NCBI GenBank assembly: GCA_016714605.1 | Contig: JADKDL010000004.1 | Coordinates: forward strand, 186,001 to 250,000 | Direction: 5' to 3' | Length of the DNA: 64,000 nucleotides | Source: Bacteroidales bacterium | GTDB lineage: Bacteria > Bacteroidota > Bacteroidia > Bacteroidales > UBA1715 | Part shown: in pieces, positions 39,585 to 50,281 of the stretch | How positions within the stretch are numbered: position 1 is the stretch's first letter | Layout of the letters: every line of letters starts with the position of its first letter | Position numbers and translations under genes: made by a program | Notes under the pieces: model-generated | Told to the model about the DNA's origin: nothing | The model's input: only the letters and a program-made list of their open reading frames with translations | The model's database searches: none

Positions 39585-40847
39585 TTAGTTTCTGAACGAA
39601 CTGGGAATCAACAATTCATCAGGTAGAATTTTTAGAATTATAGGTAGTATAACTGAACCACCTGGAATTATGAAAATAGCAAATGATGGAATGGTTCTCA
39701 ATATATCTGTTAATTGTCGTTTTACCTTTTCTTTTTCTTCTGGTGTAAGTGATTGATTCTTAGCCTTCCATAATAGTTCAACGAGTTCTTTACTTTCAGA
39801 TACTTCTTCAATGATATTTGATCTATTTTTTTTAATCATAGTAGAAAAATTATGTGTAAATACCTTTGAAATAATTTCAAATGAATGTTGATTCTTTAGG
39901 TATGTAACTTTATTGTAATACTTGAATAAAAAGGCCTGTGTATAAATTGTATTTTCTTCTAAAGTATTTGATGTAAGTTCTAATTTATTTAATAGAAAAT
40001 CTAAAAACTCTTGTTCTTTTTCTTCAATTGTTCTATCGGCAAGTATTGTAATAAGTGCAGATTTAACTATGATTTCTTTAAAAATAGGAGTCATTTTAGG
40101 GTAGTTGATGTTTTCTTTAGCCAAGCCATTTTTAACTAAAAAATTTATCTCTTTATGTGTATCTTTAGACAATATTGCAGAACTGGCAAAGTAATTTAAT
40201 AAAATTTTTGTTTGATTTTTAAGTTCACCATTACACCATCCGGCTGCTATTATTGTTTTGAGGATGATAGTCTTAGCATCTTCTAGTTTAAGTTCATCTT
40301 TAATGCTTCCGCTATTTAACCAGTTTGAATAATAAGGAAGGTCTAAAAAAACAAATGTATTAAATATTGAACCCTTCCAATATTTATTTTGGAACATATT
40401 GCTATCAGATATTCTCACTTTTATGGCATATTCTACCAATTCAAAAGGGCTTCTATCAACTCCGAAAAAACTTTTATTTTTTTTTAATTTTGTAGGAGAA
40501 TATATTTTATAAAAATCATACAATGAAACTATTGCATCGTTAATATCTTGTTTTATAGTTTCTTTAGTTGATTGTTTATGATGTAGATAAATTGAAATGA
40601 GACACTCTGTAAGTGCCACTTTTATATGATCTGCAATACTCCATAATTTATCTTCTTTGAAATCGCAAAAAAGATGCTGGTCGGTATAACCAAATTGTAA
40701 TCCTGAGGCATGCAAAAGATTATTTACAAACACCGTAGGTTGCCCTTTGAAAGCATAAAGCATAAGGAATTTGTTCCCGTTATGTTCAAATCCTTGCTCA
40801 AGTTTCTCAACGAGTCTGTTAAGCCAATTTTTCTTTGCCGGATCCAT
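39585..40847 (-). CDS. LETM1-related protein with TerB-like region
   Basis: The 420-residue protein ends in SLTPEEKEKVKRQL, then IPSFAIFIIPGGSVILP and LPDELLIPSSFRN. This is the ribosome-binding-like core of LETM1 proteins, which in mitochondria act in K+/H+ or Ca2+/H+ exchange. The middle (about 185-300) is helical with acidic and Lys-rich segments, as in TerB-like domains. Flavobacterial relatives are annotated as LETM1-related biofilm-associated proteins. Only one short hydrophobic stretch is present. The start overlaps the end of the DUF4407 gene by 29 bases, implying translational coupling. Function is not established. Confidence 0.75.
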   Translation of the reverse strand: MDPAKKNWLNRLVEKLEQGFEHNGNKFLMLYAFKGQPTVFVNNLLHASGLQFGYTDQHLFCDFKEDKLWSIADHIKVALTECLISIYLHHKQSTKETIKQDINDAIVSLYDFYKIYSPTKLKKNKSFFGVDRSPFELVEYAIKVRISDSNMFQNKYWKGSIFNTFVFLDLPYYSNWLNSGSIKDELKLEDAKTIILKTIIAAGWCNGELKNQTKILLNYFASSAILSKDTHKEINFLVKNGLAKENINYPKMTPIFKEIIVKSALITILADRTIEEKEQEFLDFLLNKLELTSNTLEENTIYTQAFLFKYYNKVTYLKNQHSFEIISKVFTHNFSTMIKKNRSNIIEEVSESKELVELLWKAKNQSLTPEEKEKVKRQLTDILRTIPSFAIFIIPGGSVILPIILKILPDELLIPSSFRN

Positions 40848-42074
40848 CTGTAGTGTTTTTAATTATTTCGGGTGAAGGGATAGGTGTTTGTATGCCAAAT
40901 ATTTGATCTATTCTTGGCATTATTTCAGAGAAATTTTGTTCAATCTTCTCATATTCATTTTTTTTCCATTTATCAACAATTGCTTGGTTAATCTCTTTTT
41001 GAGCATCAGATACTTTCTGTAAAAAATCATTGTTAAGTGATTTTGCAGTTTCAAACTCATCGTTAACATTCTCAGTTTTAAGTTTATTATCCTTTGTTTC
41101 GGTGTTTTGAATTTCTGCTATAATTCTTTTTGCCTCAATTTGCTTTTTGTAATGTTCGACATCAAGTAATTCATCATATGCACCTCTAGAGGCTAACAAT
41201 TTTACAAGTAATGGTGCAGATTCAATGGTTATGAAAAGAAGTAGAATAAACCAACTTATCATGGTTATTCTTTTATTTGAATCCATCAATTGTCCCATAG
41301 CTTCCATACGCGCCAAGAATCCATCGGTGTTTTGTACAATTTCCGAATTTTGACTTACCTTTTTATCTCTCAAAACAGTCAAGTCTTTAATTCTTAAATT
41401 ATTGTCTGATATCATTGGAAGTACTGATGCTTTTTAATTCTGTCAGTTCGGCATCTGTTTTATCATAAGCCTGTTTTTTCTCTTTATAGACAGGACCCTT
41501 ACCAATTTTTCCTGTTATACTATTACCTTCGGCTTCTTTTACAACCATTTCAAATAGTTTATTTCTTTCTATTTCTTTTGATTTTAATTGTATTGCAAGT
41601 TTTTCGTTACTCAGTTTTAGATTTTCAATTTCTATAAACTCTTTATCAATAAGTGTCTGATTATTAATTCCGTTCTTTGATTTGAATAGATGCGATTTGA
41701 TTATTTATCTCTTTTTCAAATAGTTTCAATTCTATTGGTTTTGAAATTACAACTGCTAAGAAAAATGCCAGTATAAGTCGTGGTATTGACATTGCAATTT
41801 CTTGTTTTTTATTGTTTTGCTTTTTTAGCGACGATACAAGATACCAGTCTAAAAAGAAAATAAGTGTACCCCAAAATATTCCAAATATTACAGCTAATGG
41901 AGTTGATTTGAAAACTGTATAAAAAGCATAACTACCAGATATAAATGCCATTAATCCAGTTAATAAGATTATAATTCCGATACCAAAATAGGTATTAAAA
42001 TCGGTAGGGCATTTTTTTAGTAAGTAGAGTCTTGTTCTTAGAACACCAACAGAAAAACGATATACAAAATTCAT
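40819..42074 (-). CDS. DUF4407 membrane protein, with two frameshifts
   Basis: Three pieces make one protein of about 418 residues. 41664-42074 holds three membrane helices (IIILLTGLMAFISGSYAFY, VIFGIFWGTLIFFLDWYLV, LILAFFLAVVISKPIEL). A middle piece in another frame encodes a charged coiled coil (KEFIEIENLKLSNEKLA...). 40819-41415 contains FLARMEAMGQLM and a last helix (TMISWFILLLFITIESAPLL) before VKLLASRGAYDELL. The order of helices and the C-terminal ARMEAM/IESAPLLVKL motifs match DUF4407. Frame breaks lie near 41672 and 41413. The last piece might instead be translated separately from its own ATG. Function of the family is unknown. Confidence 0.75.
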
Positions 42075-42352
42075 TTCCTGTGAAGTTTGATATTGATTGT
42101 TTTTTCTGTTTTATTATATGTATTACTTATTGACATAATTAAATTGTTACTTTAAATAAGTGTTTTTATATTATTAAAATTAAATACATTACACTCTTTA
42201 CATATTTTAATAATTTTTACCTAAAAAGAAATATTTATAATAGCTAAATATTTGGGCTAAATTTAGAACATAAATAGTTCTTGAAGTCGCTTTGTTGAAA
42301 AAATAATATAACTTTTCAATAACCATATTAATGGTCATTATTCAACTAAATC

Positions 42353-43108
42353 TCAATAGGTATAATTTCCTTTAGTATCAGTTGAAAATGTAAGTTGTCG
42401 TTTGGTTGAAGTAAATGAATCATAACCAGTTTTAAGGTTTTTCCAAAATTCAGTAAGTACAATGTTTCTACTATATTTGATAAGGTATAAATTCATATTT
42501 TCTTCATTCATTTTAAAAGGAAAAATGTAAACCGGAATTTTACCTTGTCCGTTGTTTTTTGCATAAACAGATAATACATAAAGTTCTTTAATATAGTCAT
42601 CGGTGAGGGGCAAACACCCAATTGTAACGCATGAACCATGAATGTATATACTGCCACCAAGTTTCGGAAAGCTACTTTTCAGTTTGTCTGCGGCATTCGG
42701 ATAATTAATTCCGAGCGACAAATGGAAATTGCTAACCGGATTGAAATGATTTATATGGTAGAATCCTTCTGGTACTTGTAAATCGCCTTCCCTTCGTTTA
42801 GGACCTAATATACCTGAGCTCGCACAAATAGGATAACTAAGTAATTGAGTATAATTTTGAGCTGTTTTCTCTTTTACATAAACCTCTAATACCGATTCTG
42901 CTTTATATGCAACGATGAGAATATTTATATTTGTTTGTGAAAACCCTGATTTTTGTAGAGTTTGAGCTAATAAATCTTTTTTTTCTTCAACTGCATTTTT
43001 AACCCTTATGTTTTTTAATTGTTCATCTAAAAATCCGGTTTGCTCAATAAAAGAGGATATAATACAGGGAATTATTACAAAGCCGAACAATAGTAAAAAA
43101 TGTTTCAT
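42353..43108 (-). CDS. L,D-transpeptidase (YkuD-type)
   Basis: I place the start at the ATG 43106-43108 (MKHFLLLFGFVIIPC), which gives a signal peptide or membrane anchor; an in-frame ATG at 43150 adds 14 residues. The catalytic region reads IYIHGSC then TIGCLPLTD, the His...Gly-Cys pattern of the YkuD fold. These enzymes cross-link peptidoglycan stem peptides or attach lipoproteins in the periplasm. Upstream, GPKRREGDLQVPEGFY matches the substrate-loop region of the family. Confidence 0.85.
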   Translation of the reverse strand: MKHFLLLFGFVIIPCIISSFIEQTGFLDEQLKNIRVKNAVEEKKDLLAQTLQKSGFSQTNINILIVAYKAESVLEVYVKEKTAQNYTQLLSYPICASSGILGPKRREGDLQVPEGFYHINHFNPVSNFHLSLGINYPNAADKLKSSFPKLGGSIYIHGSCVTIGCLPLTDDYIKELYVLSVYAKNNGQGKIPVYIFPFKMNEENMNLYLIKYSRNIVLTEFWKNLKTGYDSFTSTKRQLTFSTDTKGNYTY

Positions 43109-43449
43109 GTTTATATAATTTAAAATTTTGGTTATGTAGAGAAAATTCATGAATTTTATTTTCGAGAGTTTTTCAAAAACAGCTAATCTTTATGTTTGAA
43201 ATATTCATATAAAAACAATATAATATTTATTTACAAACAGTTATTTAAATTTATTTGTACCATTTTGTATATATAATTAGCACAACAAAATAATACTATT
43301 ATTTACAAATGCAATACACAATGTATAAGATTAGACACAACAAAAAAAGGAGATTTATTTGTCATAAATCTCCTTTTTTGTTGTATCTGTCAGGATAAAG
43401 TATTAAATATAAACACCTTACATGCAGTTTATTCTGAATTAAAATTATC
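43109..43449. other. Intergenic region, 341 bases
   Basis: Between the RND pump gene and the transpeptidase gene, both on the minus strand. It holds the terminator at 43338-43383. The remaining AT-rich DNA should carry the transpeptidase promoter, but no clear box was found. Confidence 0.45.
43338..43383 (-). terminator. Terminator of the RND efflux operon
   Basis: CAACAAAAAAAGGAGATTTA (43338-43357) pairs with 43365-43383 around a 7-base loop, with one bulged A. The minus-strand read ends in a T run. Confidence 0.88.
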
Positions 43450-46400
43450 TTATTTTATCTCTTCAATTTGATTATTTATTGAAATTGATTTATCTGCTTT
43501 TTTTAAAAATCCAAATTTCGATTTAACGTTATTTTTAAAATTATGTACTAACAAATACATAGCAGGTACTAATATCAAAGTCAAGAAAGTAGCGAAAGAT
43601 AAACCAAATGTAATAGTCCAAGCTAGAGAACCAAAGAATGTAGCACTATCGCCACCGAAGTGAATTTTTGGTTCTAAATGCTGAAATAGAGAAACAAAGT
43701 CAATATTAAATCCTAAAGCTAAAGGAATAAGACCAAATATTGTAGATATTGAGGTAAGCATAACCGGAGTTATTCTAGTTTTTGCTGCTTCAACAACTGC
43801 ATCTTTCACTTCAGCTCCTTGTTCTACTAGAATATCTGTAAACTCTACGAGCAAAATACCATTTCTTACAACGATACCAGCTAATGCAACGATACCCATT
43901 CCGGTCATAATTATTGAAATTGGCAAACCGAATATTATAAAACCTAGTAATACTCCAATAATACTAAAAACAACCTCAGAAATGATTATAATAGGCTTGC
44001 TGATTGAATTAAATTGAGTAATTAGAATAAATAATATTAAGAATAACGCTAATAGCATACTGTTGGTTAAGAAACTAGAAGATTCTTTTTGGTCTTCTTG
44101 TTCTCCTGTTATATCAATTTCTATAGATTCTGGTTTTTCAAATGATTTTAGACCTTTTTCTATTCTAGGCATAATCTCGGTAGCGGAGTAACCGGTAATT
44201 ACATTTGATGATATTGTAATTACTCGTTTAGAATTTTTCCTAACAATACCACTATAGGTATTTTGATAATCAATAGTAGCAACAGAGGAGAGGGGTATTT
44301 GTCTAAACAATCCGCTATTCATATCTCTATAAGCAATTTTCAAGTTCATCAATTTTTCTATGTCTTTTCGCTCGTATTCGGTGTATCTCAATTGAATAGG
44401 ATACTGATCTTCACCTTCACGGTATTTACTCAGTTCTTTTCCTAGAATTGCTGTTCTAATTTCTGAACCAATCTGACCAGCACTTATACCTTCTTTTTGA
44501 GCTCTAGCACGGTCTATTTTAATAATTAATTCAGGTTTTTTTGCATCAAAGTCAGCTTTAAGCTCTTCAATTCCACCAATTTCCATGCTGTTGATGAATT
44601 TTTTTAGATTATCAGAAACCACAATCATTTCTTCTAGATTTTCTCCTGAAATTTCAATGTTTATTGGTTTTCCGGTTGGTGGACCATTACTTTCTTTTTC
44701 AACAGAAATTTCGGCTCCAGGAATTCCTTTTACAGCTTTTCTTATCTCTTCCATGTAAGCATTGGTAGAAACACCGTTACGTTTTATGTATTCTACAAAA
44801 CTTACTGAAACTTTTCCTTTGTTTGAGGTTTTTGTGCCTGAATCAAACATGTTTTCTGATGCTCCAAGGGCTACATTCGTGATAACAGATTCAACAATAG
44901 GATTGTTTTCTCCTAATACTTTTGCAATTCTTTTTCTACCACTCTTGTTACCGAGTCTGTAACTTTAATATCGGTTCCAACGGGCAGTTTTATAAATACC
45001 ATTACGTTAGATGGTTCGTTATCTGGAAAGAAAACTACTTGTGGTTTAGCTGCAATTGTAATGAATATGGTTGCAAAAAATAAAACTACCATCATTATTA
45101 TCAAATACACCGGACGTCTTCCTGCAACAAACCATTTTAATAGTTTTTCATATTGTGCAAGTAAAGCTGGCCATATTACATGCTGAAATTTTAGTATTAA
45201 TTTATAACCTAATAGATTATGTCCTAAATAAGAAAGGGCAATAAAAAATCCAAAATTACCAATACCATGCGAACCAGATACATGGAAAATAACAGAAATA
45301 AATGCTATAATTGCTGTTATAATGAATATTGTTTTAAACTTATAATGATTATCTTCATCATCGTCTTCATGTTTCATAAATGAAACTGCAAACACAGGAT
45401 TAAGGATATATGCAACAACTAGTGATGCTAATAATGTAACTATAAGCGTAACTGGAATATAAAACATGAATTTACCTACTATACCCGGCCAAAATGCCAA
45501 AGGAAAGAAAGGAGCGAGGGTAGTGAGTGTTCCTGAAAGTATTGGTACAAATACTTCTCCGGCAGCGTATTTTGCAGCTTGTGAAATTGATAAATCTCGA
45601 TTTTGTTTAAAAATCCGGTGAGTGTTTTCAATTACAACTATTGCATCGTCTACAACTATTCCGAGTGCAAAAATGAATGAAAACATTACCAACATGTTCA
45701 TGGTAAAATCTAAACCAGGTAATACTATATAGCTCAGAGCCATAGCTAGTGGAATAGATAAACCTACGAAAATAGCATTGGTTAGTCCCATAAAAAACAT
45801 AAGTACTATAGTTACCAAAATAAAGCCTATAATGATAGTGTTATTTAGGTCATTAAGTGTTGTTTTGGTATGATGGCTTTGGTCTCCTGTAATTACAACT
45901 TTTAAATCTTTAGGAAGTTTTGTTTCTTTCAAATCATCAAGTATTACTTGTATTTGATCTGCAGATTCTATAAGATTTTCTCCACTTTTCTTTACAACAT
46001 TAAGTGTAATTACGTTTTGTCCGTCAAGACGTGAATAGCTTTCTTGTTCTTTGAAAGAGTCTTTTACAATAGCTATTTCGCTTAAATGAACTTGTGCACT
46101 GGTTGAAGAGCTTACGATAAGGTTTTTCAACTCATCTATATTTTTAAATTCCCCAACAACCCTAATCGATCTGCTCATCCCTTGCATATCAATAGTTCCG
46201 CCTGCTATAGTCATATTCTCGTACATTACAGCACGTTCTATATCGCCAAATGTAATTCCGGAAGCTTGCATTTTGTACATGTCTACATCTATCTGGATTT
46301 CTCTATCAAGAGCTCCTACAATATCTACACGTGTTATTTCCTTCATACTCTCAATTTTATCTTGAGCTATTTCGGCAAATTCTTTTATTTTTTCAAGACT

Positions 46401-46865
46401 ATAACTTCCTGATATATTTATGTACATGATAGGTATCTCTGAGAAGTCTATCTCTCTTACTATCGGATCCATAGGTAAATCGCTCGGCAAATAATTACGT
46501 GTTTTGTCAACTGCGTCTTTAACTCTTTGTTTTGCTTCTGCAACTTCAATTCCGGTATTAAACTCAACAATAATACTCGATACATCTTGTATAGAATTAC
46601 TTGAAATAAGCTTAACTCCACTAATTGATTTTAGATTTTTTTCTAATGGTCTAGTACATAGATTCTCCATATCACCAGGCGATGTGCCGGGATAAATAGT
46701 GTTCACAAAAACAGTTGGTATAACTATTTCTGGAAATTGCTCTTTGGGGATAGAATTATATTGCATAATTCCGAATATCACCAATATTATTGATAAAACA
46801 TACATGCTGGTTTTATTGTCTATAGACCAGCTTGTAGGCTTAAACTCTTTAAATATATTTGCCAT
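43450..46865 (-). CDS. RND-family efflux pump permease, with frameshift
   Basis: The gene encodes about 1138 residues of an AcrB/CzcA-like inner-membrane pump. The first part (44913-46865) includes SIVLPGLDFTMNMLVMFSFIFALGIVVDDAIVVIEN-type helix IV (key Asp pair in GIVVDDAIVVIEN). The second part (43450-44850) includes GMGIVALAGIVVRNGIL and TPVMLTSISTIFGLIPLA. They are joined by a frame break near 44930; adding one base gives VEKELAKVLGENNP. RND pumps export drugs, metals or lipids using the proton gradient. It is the last gene of a TetR-TolC-MFP-RND set on the minus strand. The Asp pair is consistent with a proton-coupled multidrug-type transporter rather than proving the substrate. Confidence 0.88.
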
Positions 46866-46899
46866 GTTGTATAAGCTTTTTTATTATTTAAGATAAAGG

Positions 46900-48033
46900 T
46901 TACTGTATGCTTACGGTTTCTCCTTCTATAACTGTTAAATAGCCTGAAGTTACTAGTTTATCTCCTTTAGATAATCCGCTTACAACTTCAGCTAATCCAT
47001 TATATGTCTGACCAATAGTTACAATCTTTTTAGCAATTACATTATTATTTGCACTATCTTTTTCGGTAACAAAAACAAATTTATTGTTATTATCTTCCTG
47101 AACCAGATTTATTGGAACTACAAAGGCTTTTGGCGAGTTGTAATCATTTATTCTTACCACAACTATCATGTTAGCTTTCATTTCGTTAGTACCTTCAAAA
47201 TTTGCTTCTACGGTAAATGTTCTTGTTATATTACTTATGAATTTACTGCTAAAGTTTATTCTTGATTGTATTTCTTTTTTCAAATCTGGAATATATACTA
47301 CTACTTTATCGCCTTCTTTTATTTTTGGACCGTGTGCTTCGGCAACTTCGGCAACTGCTTTAAGTGCATTTAGACTTACAATATTACATACCGGCATTTG
47401 TGGACCAACCATTTGTCCTAGTTTGATATTAAATGTTTCAATATTTCCACTTACTGGTGCTTTTATTGTCATCATTTCAAGTTGTTTTTTAACACCTGCA
47501 ACTTGCGATTCTAATGCTTCTTTTGCTGTTTTTGATTGTAAATATTGTATTTCTGAACCAATATTTTGTTCCCAAAGTGATTTTTGCTTTTCAAACATTT
47601 CTGTATTCAGTGCAAGTTGCGATTCTAGTGCTTTTAGTTGTTCTCTAACCGCAGCATCGTTTGTTTTTGCTAGTATTTGACCTGCTGTAACATGGTCACC
47701 AATTTTAACAAAAATATCAGTAAGAATTCCGGGTGCTTCTGGAAAGACACTTACATTCTTGTCGCCGTCAAGTTTTCCTTGTACTTCTATGTAATGGTTA
47801 AATGGCTCTGGTTCTACAACTTTTATTGCAACCGGTTTGCCTAAATCTTTTGTTGAAATTTGTCCGGTATCAAGTTTTGTCAGTTCTTTTTCAAGTTCTT
47901 TTATTTTACCATTAATATCAACAATTTGCTGTTTGTAGGTACTTATTTCTTTTTGTATTTCGTCGGTAGTTTTCTTTCCACCACCACAAGACACCATAAG
48001 TATGGTAACTAAGATTATTACTGTTTGTTTCAT
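46900..48033 (-). CDS. RND efflux periplasmic adaptor (membrane fusion protein)
   Basis: The 377-residue protein starts with a lipoprotein signal (MKQTVIILVTILMVSC, Cys16). A coiled-coil hairpin follows, flanked by the lipoyl halves (GILTDIFVKIGDHVTAGQ and MTIKAPVSGNIETF), then a beta-barrel and membrane-proximal domain. It bridges the RND pump and the TolC-like channel. It lies 34 bases upstream of the pump gene and 71 after the TolC gene. Confidence 0.92.
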   Translation of the reverse strand: MKQTVIILVTILMVSCGGGKKTTDEIQKEISTYKQQIVDINGKIKELEKELTKLDTGQISTKDLGKPVAIKVVEPEPFNHYIEVQGKLDGDKNVSVFPEAPGILTDIFVKIGDHVTAGQILAKTNDAAVREQLKALESQLALNTEMFEKQKSLWEQNIGSEIQYLQSKTAKEALESQVAGVKKQLEMMTIKAPVSGNIETFNIKLGQMVGPQMPVCNIVSLNALKAVAEVAEAHGPKIKEGDKVVVYIPDLKKEIQSRINFSSKFISNITRTFTVEANFEGTNEMKANMIVVVRINDYNSPKAFVVPINLVQEDNNNKFVFVTEKDSANNNVIAKKIVTIGQTYNGLAEVVSGLSKGDKLVTSGYLTVIEGETVSIQ

Positions 48034-48104
48034 CTGTATATAATTTGAAATTTTGAAAATGTGTTTTTATTTTTTGTTTGAGTGTTTTCTTTCCCTGAAG
48101 ATTT

Positions 48105-49460
48105 TTATTTATTGAGTTTTTCGAGTTTATTCTTTGCATTTACCAATTCTACTACTGTAACATAATAGGAAGCCTGAGCAAAAAGTAACTGGGTTTGAGC
48201 TTGACTCAGTTCTGACGATGAAGCCATTCCGTTTTTAAGTTTTATTGCGGTGCGGTTGTAAATTTTATTCGTTAATTCCAAGTTTTCTTTGTTGGTAGAC
48301 ATTTTAATCAATGCTAAATTATATGAAGTCAATGCATGAGAATAGGCAACTTGTAAACCATTATTAGTTTGAAATTTTGTATTTTCTGCTTTAGATACTT
48401 CCATTTTTGCTTGTTGAACTTTTGCCCATTTTTGTCCACTATTGAAAATTGGTAATGAAAGCGAGATTCCAAGCATATGCTCAGGAGTCATACTTATCAT
48501 TTTATCATTGAAATTATGTTCGTATTGATAGAATCCTGCTATGGTAGGTAGGTATGCAAATCGTTCTAATTTTAAGCTCAGTTTTTTAAGTTTCAAACTT
48601 GTTTCTACTAATTTTAAATCGGAGTTAGCAGCCGAGTCAAATTCGTTTGAAAGCAATTGCGGTTGTATGTTCTGTTCTAAAAGTGAATTTAATTTATCAG
48701 TAAGCACAATGTCTTGTTTCATATCTAAACCGAGTTGCAATCGCAATAAATTCTTCGCAAATTCTACCTGATATGTTAAATTTGTAAGTTCATTTTTTAA
48801 ATTGTTTGCACTGTATTTTATTTGGTCAACAGCTGTTTCGTCAACGAAACCACTTTTTTTCAATATTTCCATTTCAGAAACCATTTTTTGTGTCTGAATG
48901 AACAATGAATCCATAATAAGCCTATTTTCTTGCATAACAAGAACGAGATAGTAGGCATTAGCTACCGACTCATTCAAATCATTCGTCGATTTTGAAATGT
49001 TTATCTCCGACAGACTTTTAAATGTTTTTGAAGATTGTAATCCAACCAAATATGCACCACTGAAAATTATCTGACTTGCAGTTAGTGTTGCCGGTAAATT
49101 CCATTTCTTATCTGCTTCTGATATAACTTCCGCATTTGGATCTTGTGGAAAACCTGCAAACATATTATCAAATATATCCTGCATACCTGAAACCTTTGGA
49201 GAATACGTGTAACTAAGTTTTCCACTCACTTGTGGAAGCCCCATAGAGGTAACCTCCCAAACTTTTTTCTTAGCTATTTCTAAGTCTAGTTTTGCATTTT
49301 TCAGTACCGGACTATTTTCCTTGGCATAGGTCTGGGCTTGTTCTAAACTAAACGACATTGTTGGTGCAGCTTTTTGTACTGTGTCTATTGGCTGCGCCCA
49401 AGCCATAGAGTACCCTAATGTAAGTATCAAACAGACAATGTTTAACTTTAACCTTTTCAT
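48105..49460 (-). CDS. TolC-family outer-membrane efflux protein
   Basis: The 451-residue protein has a signal peptide (ending YSMAWAQ) and two repeats of long helical and beta segments with the family landmarks SLEQAQTYAKENSPVLKNAK and SLPIFNSGQKWAKVQQAK. It forms the trimeric outer-membrane channel of the tripartite pump encoded by the next two genes. It follows the TetR gene by 21 bases. Confidence 0.92.
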   Translation of the reverse strand: MKRLKLNIVCLILTLGYSMAWAQPIDTVQKAAPTMSFSLEQAQTYAKENSPVLKNAKLDLEIAKKKVWEVTSMGLPQVSGKLSYTYSPKVSGMQDIFDNMFAGFPQDPNAEVISEADKKWNLPATLTASQIIFSGAYLVGLQSSKTFKSLSEINISKSTNDLNESVANAYYLVLVMQENRLIMDSLFIQTQKMVSEMEILKKSGFVDETAVDQIKYSANNLKNELTNLTYQVEFAKNLLRLQLGLDMKQDIVLTDKLNSLLEQNIQPQLLSNEFDSAANSDLKLVETSLKLKKLSLKLERFAYLPTIAGFYQYEHNFNDKMISMTPEHMLGISLSLPIFNSGQKWAKVQQAKMEVSKAENTKFQTNNGLQVAYSHALTSYNLALIKMSTNKENLELTNKIYNRTAIKLKNGMASSSELSQAQTQLLFAQASYYVTVVELVNAKNKLEKLNK

Positions 49461-49481
49461 TATATTTTTTATATTAATTGA

Positions 49482-50096
49482 TTAGTAAAATTCATTTTTT
49501 ATTTCATTGTAGTAATGCAGTCCTTTTTCATTGCAAATAATTCTTAAGTGATTTTCAAATGATATTTTAAAAATATCATCAAAACCATACTCACCTAAAT
49601 ATCTATTATTGAAACTATTGTAATTTTCTAGATTACTGGCATATAAAGCAGCAATGATTTCAATTTTCATTTCAGCTCTATATATTCCTTCTTCTATACC
49701 TCTTTTAAGGTTTGATTTAATAAATTCAAAAATTCTTTTTTGTTTTATTTCCCAAAATGCTTCGAAAGTTTCGCTATAATATTTTTTCAAATCGTAAATA
49801 TGTGCCGGCTTTAAATTTCTGAAATTTTCACCCACCCATTTACTTACATACAATAGCTCATCTATTGCATTTTTGATATTTAAATTGTAATTTGAATTGA
49901 AATATTCCAATTCACTATCATTTATATACAAAAGTATATTTGCAATCAAATCGGTTTTGTTTTTGAAATAGATATATAGGGTCTTTTTTGAAATCTTGAG
50001 TTCTCTGGCAATATCATCCATAGAGACGCTCTTAATTCCAAGATTTTTAAAAAGCTGCATAGCCCCTTTAATCAATATATCTTGTTTAATATCCAC
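49482..50096 (-). CDS. TetR/AcrR-family transcriptional regulator
   Basis: The 204-residue protein has an N-terminal helix-turn-helix (SMDDIARELKISKKTLYIYF, residues 24-43) and an all-helical ligand-binding part. It is the first gene of the efflux operon on the minus strand and probably represses that operon, including itself. A promoter-like box lies 15 bases upstream at 50111-50118. The ligand is unknown. Confidence 0.9.
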   Translation of the reverse strand: MDIKQDILIKGAMQLFKNLGIKSVSMDDIARELKISKKTLYIYFKNKTDLIANILLYINDSELEYFNSNYNLNIKNAIDELLYVSKWVGENFRNLKPAHIYDLKKYYSETFEAFWEIKQKRIFEFIKSNLKRGIEEGIYRAEMKIEIIAALYASNLENYNSFNNRYLGEYGFDDIFKISFENHLRIICNEKGLHYYNEIKNEFY

Positions 50097-50110
50097 ACAA
50101 TTTATTTTTG

Positions 50111-50118
50111 CAAATGTA
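50111..50118 (-). promoter_or_regulatory. Candidate -7 promoter box for the efflux operon
   Basis: The minus strand reads TACATTTG followed by CA, matching TAnnTTTG, very close to the TetR start, so the leader would be about ten bases. Confidence 0.5.
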
Positions 50119-50281
50119 CTATTTATTCATTCACGGAAACGAAAAACACAAAATATGTTTCCATAGAATTTTTGTTTTCAATTTCTGGAACAAATATATT
50201 TTAAAAGTACCATTTGAATCAGGTTAAAATCGGTGAATGGAGACTTCTTGCCGATGAAATGAATAAATAGATATTACCACT

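Noticed and set aside
43450..46865. Two separate RND half-pumps
   Set aside because: A single added base near 44930 gives one continuous normal-length pump, so it is one gene.
47168..47680. 170-aa plus-strand frame within the efflux adaptor gene
   Set aside because: Antisense shadow; hydrophobic, Ser/Thr/Cys-rich translation typical of such shadows.
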